A DNA stretch of 64,000 bases from Desarmillaria ectypa (taxonomy: Eukaryota > Basidiomycota > Agaricomycetes > Agaricales > Physalacriaceae), in NCBI GenBank assembly GCA_030407005.1, contig JAUDYN010000008.1, forward strand, positions 62,001 through 126,000. The letters run 5' to 3'. The notes beneath the pieces are model-generated. The model was given only the letters and a program-made list of their open reading frames with translations. It did no database searches and was not told the DNA's origin. This document shows, one piece after another, positions 1 to 12,939 of this stretch. The position numbers and the translations under genes were made by a program. The stretch's first letter is position 1. Each line of letters begins with the position of its first letter.

Positions 1-2439
1 GATTTCGAACTTCTCATGGAACTGACAGTCAGTCACCGTTTGATTTTCATACGGATTCACTTACGTGTTTACTTACTCTCGTGGGGATTTCGTAGCATAT
101 AAGGCTGTCAAATTCGTCGTTAGTTCACATATTACGTTTTCCACAGATGCAAACCATTTCGCCACTCATATATCCACTGTAGGTGCGTAATCCATCCTCA
201 TTCCTAATTTTTCATTTGTACTACGAGCTATCAGAACATCTTCACCAAGGAGAGTGAACGGTACCGTATGTATCGGTCATACGGTCATCATGAAGCCAAG
301 AATACGTAAACTCACCGGGGCGGCGCAGGCCGGGAGGCATAGAGCTGAGGAGGGTTGCGATTGTTAATGAGAGGCGAGAAGGAAGAAAAGAGGGCAGTGG
401 ATTTGGTTTACGCTCATGAACAAAACCAATCAAGCGTAGCACGTGACTGACGCGTCTCATGAACACGCTTTGAACGGGCTGTCAGTATAATGCACATCAG
501 GCGACGCGTGTCAAATACTGTACTATTATGATCGCATATTCACATAACACGTAACTTGGGCTCATAATGTGAATATCTGTGAATATCATAACACATAACA
601 CGGCACAGTGAAGATAATATATTTTGTATGAATAAACAGCCTTTTTGAGTGTCAAAAGTCGAATATTTCGCACTGCCGTACATTGTAATATATGTAGTAC
701 GGGGCAGATGGCTAAAAATGGCATGCGTAGGGATATCTATGTCTAAGATCGTTCCCATTCTTCGCCTTCGTACCGGGTCAATCGCTTGATATTACGGCCA
801 CACTTACCAGAGGCATCTCCAGTTCGGCTCTGGAGCATTTTGATGTAATAATACTAATGAATCATCTGCTCCCGCAATTGTTGAGCAGAGAATAGACCCA
901 TCAGCAGCATTTGCCACAAATCCCGGCTCAAGGTCCATGCCTCGGGAATGCACAAGGTCCGCAACAACATCCAATGAGATACCACTATCAGCTGTTAGAA
1001 GACGGATCATGCAAGTAATACATGCTGACAAAATGAAAATCTAATTTGACCATAACACGTAACACCAGCTTGTGAAGGTCTGTCCCAGTGAATATGTGCA
1101 TGATGCGTAACGCGGCGTGAAGATACGGTCGTAATAGTACAGTATCCTGATATACGTCTTCCATAGTTTCGAGATTCTCCTTCCCCCCTTCCCCCAATGT
1201 CTCTGGCATAATTGGAAGGAGATAGTGACAAAGTATTCGAGGGAGAAATCGGTCACCGGAGGTTGGAGGGTGTAGTTGGGTATAGCTGGATGGGCCGGAG
1301 ACAGCTACTCGATTACATAGCATCCGTGTGCATCTACGTTATGATTGAAAACAAAAATATGACCGCTTGAAAATCTAAATCGTCAGACCGTACTCAGACG
1401 CCACTTTCAATTTGGATTTCCGAATCCCAACTTTGTCCTTTCAACGATGAAGCTTGAATGATGAGTCAACGGCTACGGAACATGTATCTGCTACAGATGG
1501 ATGACTATGGACATACAAGGATTGGCCAGAACCTAGCCCTGGAAGTCTGGACCGACCTTGAGGCCCACTCTTGCCGAGGGCGAGGGCTTGAGTTGCAAGT
1601 ATAACTTCAATCTGTAAGCCAGATAGGCACTTTTGCAATCAATTTTACGCTTCGTATGTCGAAAGACGGACCCTTGAAAGCCGAGCCAAGCCTAAGTCCC
1701 AGAATGACTCTATCTATCCCAGACGTGTCCTCCTTACCCAGCATCGGACATATTGATTATTTCCGTCGTCCTCGTATGTTAGTGCTCCAGGCATTGAGAT
1801 GGCCTCATTGACTTCTAAAACTGTCGTCATTCCATGCAGATGGTATTTTATTGTGCTCTCGTTGCTCTTTCAAGAAGGGTACTAGTCAATGACAATAGGT
1901 GAATTAGGACTTGCTTCTTCATGTGCAGGTCTATGACTGGATATTAACATTCATTTAGCCCCTATCATTTATTCACTGCCACACCTTCTGAATATACTGA
2001 TCCCCGTCTGACCTTGAGAGCGTAAACGAGAGGAGACAAAGATGGATTCGAGCCGGGTCACATGATAGTTTAGGGCATGTAGACGTAGTTTTCCGGTTGT
2101 CATAGCTAGCTTTTCTCGTATATATCCATTCAATCTATCGGACTCTGCGAGGGGTTCCATGTGGTGACGAGAGCGGGATTCGGCTCAGTTTCTACTCTAT
2201 CTCTGTACTTCACAATCCATCTCTGCACTTGGAAGATCTCTGCGGCTCCTTTTCTCAACTCATACTGGCTCGGCTCCGGAACGCAAAAGGCCAATATATA
2301 TCATCTACAATTTCAACTATCTCGACACCGGACCTCTCCTCCAAATCGTCGCTATCACCGTCAGCATCGTCGACGGTTCCATCTATGTACTCCTCTGATA
2401 GGATCGAGCCCGGCCTTATCACCGATACCACCACTACCA
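1..2439. other. unassigned region, no gene supported
   Basis: No gene could be supported. Short open frames exist on both strands, the most protein-like being on the minus strand at about 804-1005, but no start, splice pattern or family motif joins them. The base composition and CpG frequency look like the normal gene-bearing parts of the window. Confidence 0.5.
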
Positions 2440-2836
2440 TCAATCAAGGTGTCCCTGCAAAGTATCTCCATGCTCTACGGCGACGGACGCGAGGGAGAGA
2501 GCCCACGGAACTTTCTCAGCATGTTCGGGCGCGTTATGGATGATCGGGAACGTACCGGCTGATGAAAGGCCAGTGAAATTTAAGCACTGTGTCGCAGCTG
2601 AATTCGATGCCATGGAACGGTATGCCGAGCTCAAGAAGGAGGACAAGGAGAAGTGGGACAAGTTTAGCGCAGCGTTCAATGCAAGATGGCCATTAATATT
2701 GGCGACAGCGAAAACCCAGGAGGAGAAGGAAGAAGAACTAACCGCACATACTCTGAGTGAAGGGGATCTAGGGTCGTGTGACTTATGGTCGAGAGAGGTG
2801 TTACGCTTGACGAAGAGAGCTAAAAAGCACCGGTAA
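2440..2836 (+). pseudogene. retroelement Gag-like remnant, frameshifted
   Basis: Two overlapping frames read as one protein broken by a frameshift near 2555-2565. The first part carries GDGREGESPRNFLSMF and the second DAMERYAELKKEDKEKW followed by FNARWPL and a run rich in Glu and Lys. This arrangement resembles the capsid-like Gag domain of Gypsy-type elements that is repeated in many mushroom genomes; that is recognition from memory, not a search. No pol domain, LTR or target duplication was found next to it, so it looks like an orphan piece. Upstream, 2161-2439 is open and Ser/Thr-rich and may be the N-terminal part. The function would have been particle assembly; it is probably dead. Confidence 0.45.
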
Positions 2837-3676
2837 AAATCGCCAGGTATAGTGACAAAAGTTGATCGGGCTTGTCACCAGTGGGCGAATGTGCCCTTTT
2901 CTCATGTTTATATCATTGTATTGAATAATTCAGGAGAGCGGGTCAAGTTAGAGGGCTGTTTCAGGGAAGAAAATGACGGAGCGCATTTTCGTCGCCGAGT
3001 TGTGGCTGTCAATCCCATCACCTGAGTTCCTTGTCACGTGTATATGATTACCGTGCCTATGTAAAGCACTGTTTCTGTTCTTCACTCGCGTGCTATTGAA
3101 CCAAATTAGATAAACCTTAGTTAAAACCCTTTAGTAAAAGTGGTTGACTTTCTGCATTAGTCGGTAGAACTAATTTATCCGCGAGACGGATGGTTTGATA
3201 CCTTGTGGCAATATAGCTTGCGTTTGCACCTGTGACGGTAAGAATTATTGTGTACAATTTCTCTACCTCTCCTTTTCGCTATCGCATATTTCATTTCGAT
3301 AGGTTAGGGTATGTGGGGTCATTCTCGACCTGCTGCATCCTACCTTCCCTACTATAAGGGAACTCTTCGCCTTTGAAACTAGTTATCTATGTATTAGTCT
3401 CCGTGAAAATCAAACGGCGTGGCCAAGCGTCGATCTATCTAATTTGGGGGGAAATGACTCCATCTGTACCTACCATCCCCGTCTCGCAACAAGTAAGACC
3501 GCATTACGTCGCTGACCCTGACGGGCTCTAGCGTATTTCGTCCGAATTTGTATACTACGTGAACCCCCGTTTCCTCGATCATTTCATCGCAAAGAGGATG
3601 GTTTTCCCGTATATAAATGAATGCACTGTGTATCTTCAAATGGTCAGTTAACATTACCCCACCAACTACTTCATCT
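2837..3676. other. intergenic, no gene seen
   Basis: No supported coding feature. It holds the upstream region of the small gene starting at 3677. A minus-strand open frame at 3439-3654 was considered and left out because it has no splice or family support. Confidence 0.4.
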
Positions 3677-4019
3677 ATGAACGCATTTGCCGTACGTTAT
3701 CCCAGTGTCCTTCATTGCACGTAGATGTTTACTGCTGCGGGTTCTTTCTCTACCATTTAGGCTGGTACCCGAGTCTACTTTTATGATTCGAACGGACAAA
3801 TCGTAAAAGGCGTCGTCGAGTCTACAACCCGCATGGCAGACGTGAGCATCGTGCTCCCAACTAATAAATCCTTCCCCTGACAGATTATAGGGTACGCAAA
3901 TGCTTCGTATCAAACGCGATAATGGAAATAATATAACCTTACCGTGGGTAATCCACTTTCGTAGTGATGACTTACTAACGAAGGGTGTCCGTAGATCTGC
4001 GAGCGTGTTCCAAGGTTAG
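3677..4019 (+). CDS. small four-exon protein, paralogue A (57 aa)
   Basis: Exons 3677-3691, 3761-3841, 3891-3943 and 3995-4019 join to 174 nt, or 57 residues plus stop. All introns are GT-AG, and introns 2 and 3 contain CTAATAA and CTTACTAAC branch-like sequences. The protein starts MNAFA, then has VYFYDSNGQIVKGVVEST, ADGTQMLRIKRDNG and ends near TLPSASVFQG. The copy at 6961-7286 has the same exon lengths (15/81/53/25 nt), which is strong support for a real gene. I remember similar tiny proteins in mushroom-forming fungi, with no assigned function. The alternation of short strands and turns suggests a small beta barrel; that is inference. No signal peptide or membrane segment is visible. Confidence 0.75.
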
Positions 4020-6960
4020 CTATAGGGTGTGATTATGAGAGAATCTGGTACAATTTCTTGAGAAACCTTAGCGGGAGATCGAGTCCAATAATATCATGCC
4101 TAATTCATTTCTTTTTACAATAATGAGGAACCCTCGATGTACCATTGTTATCTTACAACAGAAGGGGCAGTAGGCCGAGCTATTTCACAAGTTCTTCATT
4201 CTGATAAGCATAGTCATACGATCAATGAACGTTGAGAAGAAGAGCACCAGCAAACAGCTCATGCTACCAACGAATCAGAAGCCTGAAAGCCGGACCAAGC
4301 GTCGGCGATGCCTTTGATTCGAGTCACAGAGTACTATGGGAGTAAGGCGTGTAAATTTTCCGACCGGTGCAAGTGGCTTTTTTCCGAGTGCAAGTTCCTT
4401 TCAAATGTGCGAGTTCACTTTCATCCTCCCACACCTTGGTGGTTGTTTTAGACTAGTTTTCGACTGGCTATAGTCTTCGGATTCGTGTCAGAAAGCGCTT
4501 CGCGTATGCAACGAGTTGTTCAGCAAGCACTAGGCGTAGCTGAGGGTTCACGCAGTGAAGGTGTACTGTGAGAGTAGTAGATTGATTAATAATACTTTAA
4601 TACAATGATATGGACATATCTATGTACTAAGGAAGGGTTCGAGTCTTTATTATGCTATAATGTTCCATTGTATTCTAGTATTGGGAAGAAGGATACAGAC
4701 ATGAAGAGAAAATATGTGCGAGTCACTGCTAGGACCGAGCGGGCCGAGTACGAGCACGTGTTGACTCATGCACCGAATCAGCGGATACTCGATATCCATA
4801 ACAAAAACGATTCAATAAACCCAGAGATCAAAATACTAAAATGACTTCAGCGCGTGAAATGGAAACAAAGAAACAAGTAAAGTAAATGAATACATGTAAG
4901 AAGCTTACGGAGTCGGGCCGCCACGACAATGTCATCGTAAAGGTCCATGATAATATTGGCCCCGCCACCTTCTCCCGCTCCGAACTAGTAATGTCCGGGC
5001 CGTGATTAGGGCCCGCGACCCGACCCTGACGGAGAGCTTTGGCGGGCTCAACGTTCGGGCTTACAAATTGCCATTGCCTGACCCTGAAAAGCCCACGTCA
5101 AGCCCGAAATACCCAGCCCAACCCGGCCCAGACATCACCCCTCAATTCCGTGCCGCTTCCGTCAAGTTCGGATACAAAACTGACTTCGTCTTGACCATCT
5201 CTACTGCTATTCACTTGGTGTAGAATGTTGACATGGAGTCGACTGGTACGAGCGACACTGCTCTTTGTCGATAAGGTATCTGATATCCGTGTACGTCCAG
5301 GAGGACCCTAACAAACCTATGAAAAGGTTTGGAAGATATTGAGATGCTGGTTGATTTGAGGTGCCTGAGACATACCGATGCCATTAGAGGAACAGCACCA
5401 CTTAGGGGGAGAATGAGGACTTCATTCTGGTCCTTAGCTTGACGCCGCATGGCCGTAATAAGGTATTGCATTTTCAAAGGCATCCGCCTTGATCGCCTTT
5501 GTTTGGTTCAGATTTGTGACGCGTTCATGCCATAGTCCGTTTTAGAGGGTTACCACATTAATACATTATCGCTGTATGTTGATGCGAATCTCTGTGTGTC
5601 GAAGAATTTTCAAGCTGCACACCAAAACATCAAAGCCACCCTCGTAGCAGTTTCGGCGCATGTTAAGCACCACCAAAACAGCACAGCGTACCGGCAGCTA
5701 TCAAGAATTGACAAGAGAAACTACGTCATACATGGTTCATTGATGAGTGTCTCGCTCAGTATTATTGAGCGTGATAAGAGCATAGAATGGAGGAACAGTG
5801 TAGAGAACGGACTAGAAAGGAAGGTTTGAGAGAAGCAATCAAACATCCCACGTGAATGATGGGGGTACCGTTCACTATTCCTTCTCGATTCTTCACAATT
5901 TTCACCACCAGAATTTATGAATATATCTGAATATGAAAAGACTTATCACTTTTCCCTTATCCACACCACTTATATTCAGCCAGTCGTAAATATGCCTACT
6001 TCATCTCCGAAACACACTTGAGTGGTACTCCACTCTCCGCCTTGGACCAAATTGGGTAAACGGTTTGATGAATTATGCGCCTCAATAGGAGGCACTTCCT
6101 CACCATCATGATATGAACTTCTTTGTCTAGACCATGATATTCTGTACACCCATTGGGGAGCTACAATGACATGTTGATCATCGCTGTGTGGTTGTCTACA
6201 GCTAGGCAGCTGTTCCCATTCGTGAAAATGTTGAGATACTAAGCTCCGCTATATCTATAGCATAGTGATACTCTGTTCATGTATGGCAAATGATCAGTGA
6301 CAGGGAAAATTAACCTACGCGTGGTCCTCCATCAGTCTATTCTACTCGCGAGCTGTGGCAAGAATGCCTTGTTATATTTATATTTTCGAGATTTCTGTTG
6401 GTACATGAGATTCCCGTGTTCAGTATTACTATCTAAAGAGCCAAAGCCTTCCATCGATATTTTAGGGAGACGTTCTTTGATTCTAACTCGGAATTACATG
6501 TGGCGTTCATAGATACGCTACGTTGAGTGAGATCTGTGAGTTCAATTTCTTTTGAACATTAATTACTGGAATTAAAGATGCTTCAATGTAGAACATGTTT
6601 TGGCTGGTCACTCGCCTTTTAAAATGCGGTTTCAGACAATAGTGCCGCAAAAGTATTACTTCATTCATTCGCGGAAATACATTAAGGCAAGCGCGGAGCT
6701 ATTATGATTACAGGAAAATGATCTTATTCTTACAGGGTATATCGGATCGATACTCGGGGGATCATGTATGTGCCCCCATCTTATTGCTTATTGTCCCAGG
6801 ATATTTTCCGAAGGAACATCTACTTCACATCCCTCAAGGTGGCTTGCATCCGTCCTTGATAATTCATTAATATACTATGAATGACTAGGCACTTATATCG
6901 ATGTTTCACATACATCCAAAACCCCAGTAAAAATTTCCCGCATTCCTCTCCCCGTATACA
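4020..6960. other. between the two small paralogues, mostly unassigned
   Basis: No gene is supported. A plus-strand open frame at 5002-5223 lies in a locally GC-rich, Pro-rich patch (PDPEKPTSSPKYPAQPGP) that could be a degenerate exon, but no splice partners were found. A second plus frame at 5596-5829 also lacks support. Confidence 0.4.
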
Positions 6961-7286
6961 ATGAACTCGCTTCCAGTGCGCTCTCCTCATATCTTTCTCA
7001 GTTCACTACCACCTCCCTTTTTTAGATTGGATCGCATATCTTCTTCTACAACTCAGCTGGACGTCTTGTAGGAGGTGTCGTTGAATCAACAAGTTTCATG
7101 GCAAACGTGAGGATTGTTCTCTTGACGAACGAGTATTTCAGCCTGATGCATTACAGGGTACACAAATAGTTCATATCAGGCGCGACAATGGAAGGATCGT
7201 GGCGCTTCCGTAAGTACTGAACTTTCGTTGTAGTTGTACTGAAAACCTCGCGTGCACGCAGGGCTGCAGGTGTGTTTCGAAGTTAG
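6961..7286 (+). CDS. small four-exon protein, paralogue B (57 aa)
   Basis: Exons 6961-6975, 7026-7106, 7157-7209 and 7262-7286 give 57 residues, exactly the exon lengths of the gene at 3677-4019. The protein starts MNSLP, contains IFFYNSAGRLVGGVVEST, GTQIVHIRRDNG and ends VALPAAGVFRS. Introns are about 50 bp with GT-AG ends. The two copies lie 3 kb apart on the same strand, so this is a dispersed tandem duplication. Conserved positions are the Tyr/Phe pair near the start, the Asn-Gly or Ala-Gly turn, VVEST, GTQ and RDNG. The function is unknown. Outside the exons the two loci show little similarity by eye, suggesting an old duplication with selection on the protein. Confidence 0.75.
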
Positions 7287-7497
7287 TTGGTAGAAAAGAA
7301 AGAGATTGTTATCATGCGTGGGAATATGAGTCAGATGAAACATATACTCGTACCCAGACAACCTTCTGTTTCGGTCTTTTATATCACATTCCTAATAGAT
7401 CGATCAAATAGAGTTTCGCAAATCGTCGAGCATCAATGTGTAGAAGTCGATGAAATGAAGAAAACATACCACTACGCGCCGACATGGATGCATGAAA

Positions 7498-7706
7498 TTA
7501 ATTGATATCCCTCGCGTATCGGTCGGGTGCATACAGGCTCTTCAGTAACCATTCCGTGGGCCCACACACTGCTACTGCATCACTGGACGCAAGCGGGACC
7601 CATCCCGTCGTCTGAGTCAGTATCCTGTTCATGATCCCACGCCTATCTTCATTGTCTAGCGTCCCCACGTAGGCTCTACACATTCGAGTAGTTTCAGGTA
7701 AGATAA
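7498..7706 (-). CDS. possible 3'-terminal exon of an unidentified gene
   Basis: An open minus-strand stretch follows a good acceptor (pyrimidine run then CAG at 7707) and ends in TAA. It encodes about 69 residues with balanced composition, including RMCRAYVGTLDNEDRRGI and QTTGWVPLASSDAVAV. I do not recognise the family. It abuts the left end of the inverted duplication at 7746, so the duplication break may have removed its upstream exons. It could also be a chance open frame. Confidence 0.3.
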
Positions 7707-8095
7707 CTGGGAGGAAAATAAAAAATGAAGACTTCCATTTAAGAGCTCTCAATCTGAGAACGTTTGTGCGAAAAATAGAGAAATGGTGATAACGACCTAT
7801 GTAATGGTCGAACCATCACTAGACTCGCGGCGTCCATAAATTCTCGTTAAACGCCTTTCAGACGTCGCAGCAGAATTTTCTTACTACTCTACCCGTTCTT
7901 GAGACCATGATCTATTAGGATGCGAATATGAATATCTTAGTAGGTTTCCCCCCTATGCCATTCACGCTTTTTGTTTACTCTATTTCCCCGTCTTAGAGAC
8001 TATACATATGTCTGAACGGATTGTGTGAACACTATCCGCTTTGCATAGTCATATCTTTGTTCTGCAAAAGCTGGGTCCCGCATGTCGCCCTTGCT

Positions 8096-9300
8096 CCTGG
8101 CGGCTGGTTAGTTTGATTCAAAGAGAACTTCGATGAATATCCACGCTTATGCTACTGGTACGTATCTCTGTCCTACAGATCTATATGCGACTTCTGCCTA
8201 CCAAATAGTAGATAATGATGTGGGCTACGTACTATGCGTCCACAACAAATCGGGTGCACATTCTTCTCCAGCTTCAAGCAGTCTCTTCTATAATGAAAGG
8301 AACGCTGCTTCACGCTTCATCAGTCAAAACATCAAAAACGAACAAGGACAAGGATGGTGAAGCCCTACGGATTACGTTCGTATCGAGGAGGACTCGCCTT
8401 CCCTATTGCATCTCGTCGCGGCTGTACCTCTCCTTGACCGATGAGAACAGTGAAAGCCGCCATCCGACATCACACCCGAACTCATTGACCCAGACGCAGC
8501 ATACCTCCATTGCTGAAGCTACCCAAAGTGATTAATTTTCTCTCAAGGCGGAAGTTTCCCGGCGGATCCTGGCGTCGAGCATAGCCGCGCTTTGAACGAT
8601 GTTTTAAAAAGACCGGCTCCCCCCCTTATTCTTGTTCCTTATATCGTTTTCAAAATGACTAAATTCTGCCGTGGGTCGCATATTAGATAGAGCTCAGCCG
8701 ATATGCCCTGCCCTTTTTGATCGGCAATGAAAGTATATCAGCTTGATAGATGTTGTAACGGCACAAATTTTTCTCGGACATCTGGTCAGGTGAGGAAGCA
8801 AAGGTACTTCTTATTCTGTCCCAGGCTTGCCTTCGGTTACGAATTTGCCGGACATTATGCCCAGCATATCTAGCAGGGAACATTTATGCCTTTCCTTGAG
8901 CTTTCCCCGATGATCCTCCGTTGAGCCTCATTTACGAAGGTGTTATTTTGCCCACAGGATCCCATTGTCGGTCGTGGAGACCTCGAGCCGCGCGGCGAAT
9001 CTTTTCACTGAAATTGAGACATTACTTCGTATCTTGCCATGACACTTTCATCATGTTCGAACACCGGCCGTCGCTTGGAACATGTTTTTTTTCCTAAGAC
9101 GACCCCAGCATTCCAAATTTGTTGAGCTCACACTCTCCTAGCTCTTGGGCCTTAAAAGAGCGGTTTTTGTCATCATAAGAAGGCCCGAGCGTGACAGTTA
9201 CCTTGTCATTGCTATCATCCAGAATCATTCCCACCCCACAAGAGCGTTCACTGTCCGTGCCAAGGCCAAGCCTTAGCGCCATTTGAAAATGGGACACGGA
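8096..9300 (+). pseudogene. unidentified broken gene in left duplication arm
   Basis: The same sequence occurs in the right arm at about 54890-55742 on the opposite strand. Shared protein pieces include TYLCPT, SAYQIVDN and GYVLC followed by H-N-x-SG. In this arm an eight-residue block present in the right arm is missing after IVDND, and later frames contain stops. I do not recognise a family. The protein-level similarity between arms suggests a real ancestral gene that has decayed here. Confidence 0.35.
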
Positions 9301-10078
9301 AGGTGACCGACGTGCTCAGTCATAATCAGCACATGCCATTCTCAGACTGCCCGCTCTTCATCTCATAATGGACTGCTAGTTATCAAAATGAACGGTGAAC
9401 TTTGCAGTCCATTGTCGACCATCTGTTTATTTATGTCGGCAAATGTGAACCCATATGGCACGTGAAGTGGCTCGGGAATGCGGTACCGAGTCGTCTTGGC
9501 GATTCACATTTGGAAGTCGAAGACTTCTAGCGAGGGGTGTCGGATCGGGTGCCTGGCATCAAAGCGTATTCCTCGATGCTCCTTACCCATTTCAGCTCCC
9601 TCCGCAGGTGCCTTCCTCGAAACGGTTTTGCTCTCGGCTGGTAGCCAAACATTAGCCGGAATTCAATTGAAAACGGTAACACGATGCTCGTTCCCCTATA
9701 CAAGAATGCCTTACTTCAAAGCTCAAAAATACGTAACCGGGACCTAACGCGAACGTGTGGGAACAGAAAGGGCATTATCCTTATGTAGGGGTTTTTTAAC
9801 AGTTTTCCATGCTCCTTTACAGTTCATGCAGTGCAGTACTCCAGTCCTCCTATGGACACATTTTCACATTCTATCGCGGACCACGAGGATCTCATCCGGT
9901 GTCCAGTTCAGGGCAGGTATCGAAGCACGAAGATTTCTCTTCGGCCAAGAACCTCGGGCTCTAGACAATGAGATGCATGAACCGAGTTAATATCTTAATG
10001 GTAGCCACTGCGCGGCTCGAGGGAGAATGCTTTTAAATTGGAGCATTCGCTGATGAGATTGCTCATTGAAACACACCC

Positions 10079-11503
10079 ATGTTGCTCTCATCCCTCCTTA
10101 TACTTATTTTATTTTTTTATAGTACGCTTGCTCAGCAGAGCAATGAGAATCCGGCTGTCGGTGGTAGCCCAAATGGCGGCTGGCAGAGATTCCCCGACGT
10201 CGTCGACGCTACCGGATATCCGAAATGGGTTGTTCATAAGGACCTCGGTGCCTACTTGGTGCGCCTTTTCTTCTCTCTTATTCGATGAGCAGCTAATGCT
10301 TGTGTAGCCTGTGTACCAAACCTCGGGTCTGAACACGACAGAAGTTACAAGGGCAGTCATTGTCTTACATGGACAGGCGCGTTGGATTCTAATTCGGTGT
10401 CTGTATTTGCTGATCCATTGATGCTATCAAAAGCCCCGGGATTGTTGGTATCGTAAGCACCGTTCGTTACTTCCCACATTGGATAACAGCGCTGACGATC
10501 ATGCCCCAGATTGGAATTCTATGAACAACGCACTCTACAAAGCTACGTATGATGACCCTAGCATCGTACGCGAGCATATATCGATACTAGGTCTGTGCTT
10601 CTTCGACGAAGATGACCTATCCGGAGGCGCAGCCGAAGAGGGCCAGCTCCTCTATGGAAAGACGGCGTGGATCAGTGGACAGGACAATGTTGCACCTGAC
10701 TCTATATCCAACTATAGCAGCTTCGATGTACTCGACTCACTTGTTGCATATTATATGGACAAGACTGTCTATCCGAATCTTGAGGTAACAATTTTGTCTT
10801 GGTTCAACGGGGCCTTCCTTACTGTTTGATTAAGGTTGTCGTCGTTGGAGGACATTCAGCTGGTGCCCAGATGGCCCAGCGGTATGCCGCCCTGAGAAGC
10901 TCGACCGACGACGATGATCGGTTACATTTTTGGGTCGGTGAGTGCTCTTTATGTTGTTTGCGGTGAGAGTGCCTCATTTCTCACAACTGCTAAGCGAATC
11001 CGGGATCTCTACTTTGGCTGACATCCGGCCGTCCAGTCTCGGTCGACGGTTGCAATGGTACAGACGTTTACAAGTACGGGTTGGAGTCCGGCTTCCCTGG
11101 GTACGTAACTAGGAATGCCCGCGAACTGGACAGGTCTGGAATCGTTGAGAGGTACAATGGTCGTAACATGCATTATGCATGGGGACTTGTGTGTGATAAT
11201 GATCTTTTTTCTCCGACTGATTACTCACACAATATCCCAGGCGGATTACGGGAACGGAGATACCAGATGTCAAGTAATGGTGAGTTCTCCCCATTCATAT
11301 CCTGAAATTTTAACTGAACACGCGATATCTCGCAGGCTCAAGGGAATACCCAGATTAGCAGGGGACAAAACTTTGTCAAGATGTTGGAAGGTATGGGTGG
11401 CATCCCCAATCTTACCACCATCGACTGGGTGCCAAACATCGGTCATTCTAGCGAGGGAATGATGGCGAGCGAGGGTGGGATTGATAAGGCGAGTAGAATT
11501 TAG
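10079..11503 (+). CDS. secreted alpha/beta hydrolase, copy 1 (348 aa)
   Basis: Eight exons: 10079-10258, 10308-10376, 10434-10452, 10510-10784, 10835-10937, 10995-11188, 11241-11279, 11336-11503. They join to 1047 nt with one open frame. Residues 1-19 are a hydrophobic signal peptide (MLLSSLLILILFFYSTLAQ). Strand beta-3 and the oxyanion region read AVIVLHGQPRDCWYHWN; the nucleophile elbow is VVVVGGHSAGAQMAQRYAA (Ser in GHSAG); the catalytic His is likely the one in DWVPNIGHSSEG near the C terminus. These are hallmarks of the alpha/beta hydrolase fold, so an extracellular esterase, lipase or peptidase-like activity is inferred, with unknown substrate. Intron 2 appears to start with GC (CAG|GCGCGT) where copy 2 has GT. 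The residue after the HIS-I-L-G segment is Leu where copy 2 has Pro. Confidence 0.85.
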
Positions 11504-11782
11504 TTTCGTGGCTGCTCTCGTAACTCAGGGTTCGATAGTTATTCCGATATGTGTCGAGCAGCGCGAGCGCTTAATGTGGCAATGTGGAGTTCCATTGGAT
11601 AGTCGGTTTGAATTATTGAGGTCATTTGGACTTGTATATGTATTGATGCATTTCTTGGTCTATTATAAGCTAAGCGTCCGTTCATATTGAAAAATGATTT
11701 CCATTGAAATAAAACACAGACGAACATTAGTTGCTATGGATTGCAGCATCGTGGCTCAGAGAAGGATTGTCCGCACCATGTG

Positions 11783-12939
11783 ATTTGTGTGTAATAATGA
11801 AGATAATTTCATGAGATTATCGGGATATGATGAGACAAAATCGCATTGTGTTACCAGATCTAAAATGCTCGGCTGACCGGCGTTTTGTTATTTTTTCCCA
11901 GCATTCTATTAGGGTTTCACTATCTTTCACTGCCTTTTGTCATCGGAGATCGCAGCGCCAGGTATATTTTTTATTGGGCTCGATGTGTTTATGGTACCCA
12001 CAGAGCCGTTGCCCCATGGCCAATGAAGAGACGTCCACCCCGAAAGGATGTAATTTGTCAAGCTTTGCCAACCATGAGGCTAGCCTTCACCAGAGGATAT
12101 ATACTAGATCTATCATATAAGAATCTGAGAACGATTCCGACCCATTTAAGTTTCTTGTGTCGAGCTCAGCTAAGACGGCAGGAGAAAAGGGAATCTCTTG
12201 TATGTCGTGCATAAAAAATACAACAGTGAAAACTGAAAACTTCCTACAGTTTAGGCATGGGGATACAATCGTTATATGATCTTGAAGACAGAAATTGATC
12301 AAAGCAAGATCTAGTAAACGCGTTCGGGGACTTGACCACTATGCATGCAGTGCTCGTCAAGAAGCCTTGCGGGAAACTCGGTAACAATAAAACGGAAAAA
12401 GGCAGGAGCTATATCAATTTCTGGCTAATGATATCTACTTTTTTCAGAGAGTTTAAAACAATCGTGAAGCAGGCTTTTATCCATAAGTAAGTTCAGAACT
12501 GTGAGTCTTGGCTTTTCGATAGCTTTCATGATATCTTCTAATCACCCAAACGCGGCTTTCCTTCATCAGTACGTGCTCTCAACCAAATTCCTCTTAAATC
12601 GCTTAAGTTTTAATTATGCTGATAGTTATTCTTCGACTATAATACGACTCTTTCGGGCTAATAAGCACCTAAGGATTGGTCGCTTTTCGGCCGCAAAATA
12701 GATCATTCTTTCCTGGCAGGGGTGTTATCCATTTACCGACACGATGCCCTAATCAGATATACCCGCTATCTAAGAGCAAAGACCAGTTCCCCTTGATCGA
12801 CTCTTTCTTGAAATTCTCACTTACATATTTCACATGTGTGTTCTCGAACACAGTTACTACTTGATATTGTGGAGGCAAATCGCCAATAATACGCCGTCTT
12901 TGTAAACACGTCTCTCATTTACCAATTCCCAAGTCGTTA
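11783..12939. other. intergenic, no gene seen
   Basis: Between the duplication arm and the first F-box remnant. Several open frames up to about 100 codons exist on the plus strand but none has a recognisable motif or paired splice sites. Confidence 0.4.

Larger units (their letters stand above)
7746..11782 (+). repeat. inverted segmental duplication, left arm
   Basis: This roughly 4.0 kb segment matches the reverse complement of 51638-56046 over its whole length, with scattered substitutions and small indels. Matching landmarks are the left end (CGAACCATCACTAG near 7810 versus its complement near 55975), the hydrolase gene, and the right end near 11760-11780 versus 51640. The hydrolase portions have exactly equal lengths (1425 bp), and coordinates convert as 63403 minus position inside the gene. 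The right arm is longer mainly because of an insertion at 53721-54519. The arms face each other in opposite orientation with about 40 kb between them. Confidence 0.9.

Noticed and set aside
5002..5223. Pro-rich coding exon
   Set aside because: Local GC-rich sequence gives an open frame in more than one way, and no adjoining exons were found.
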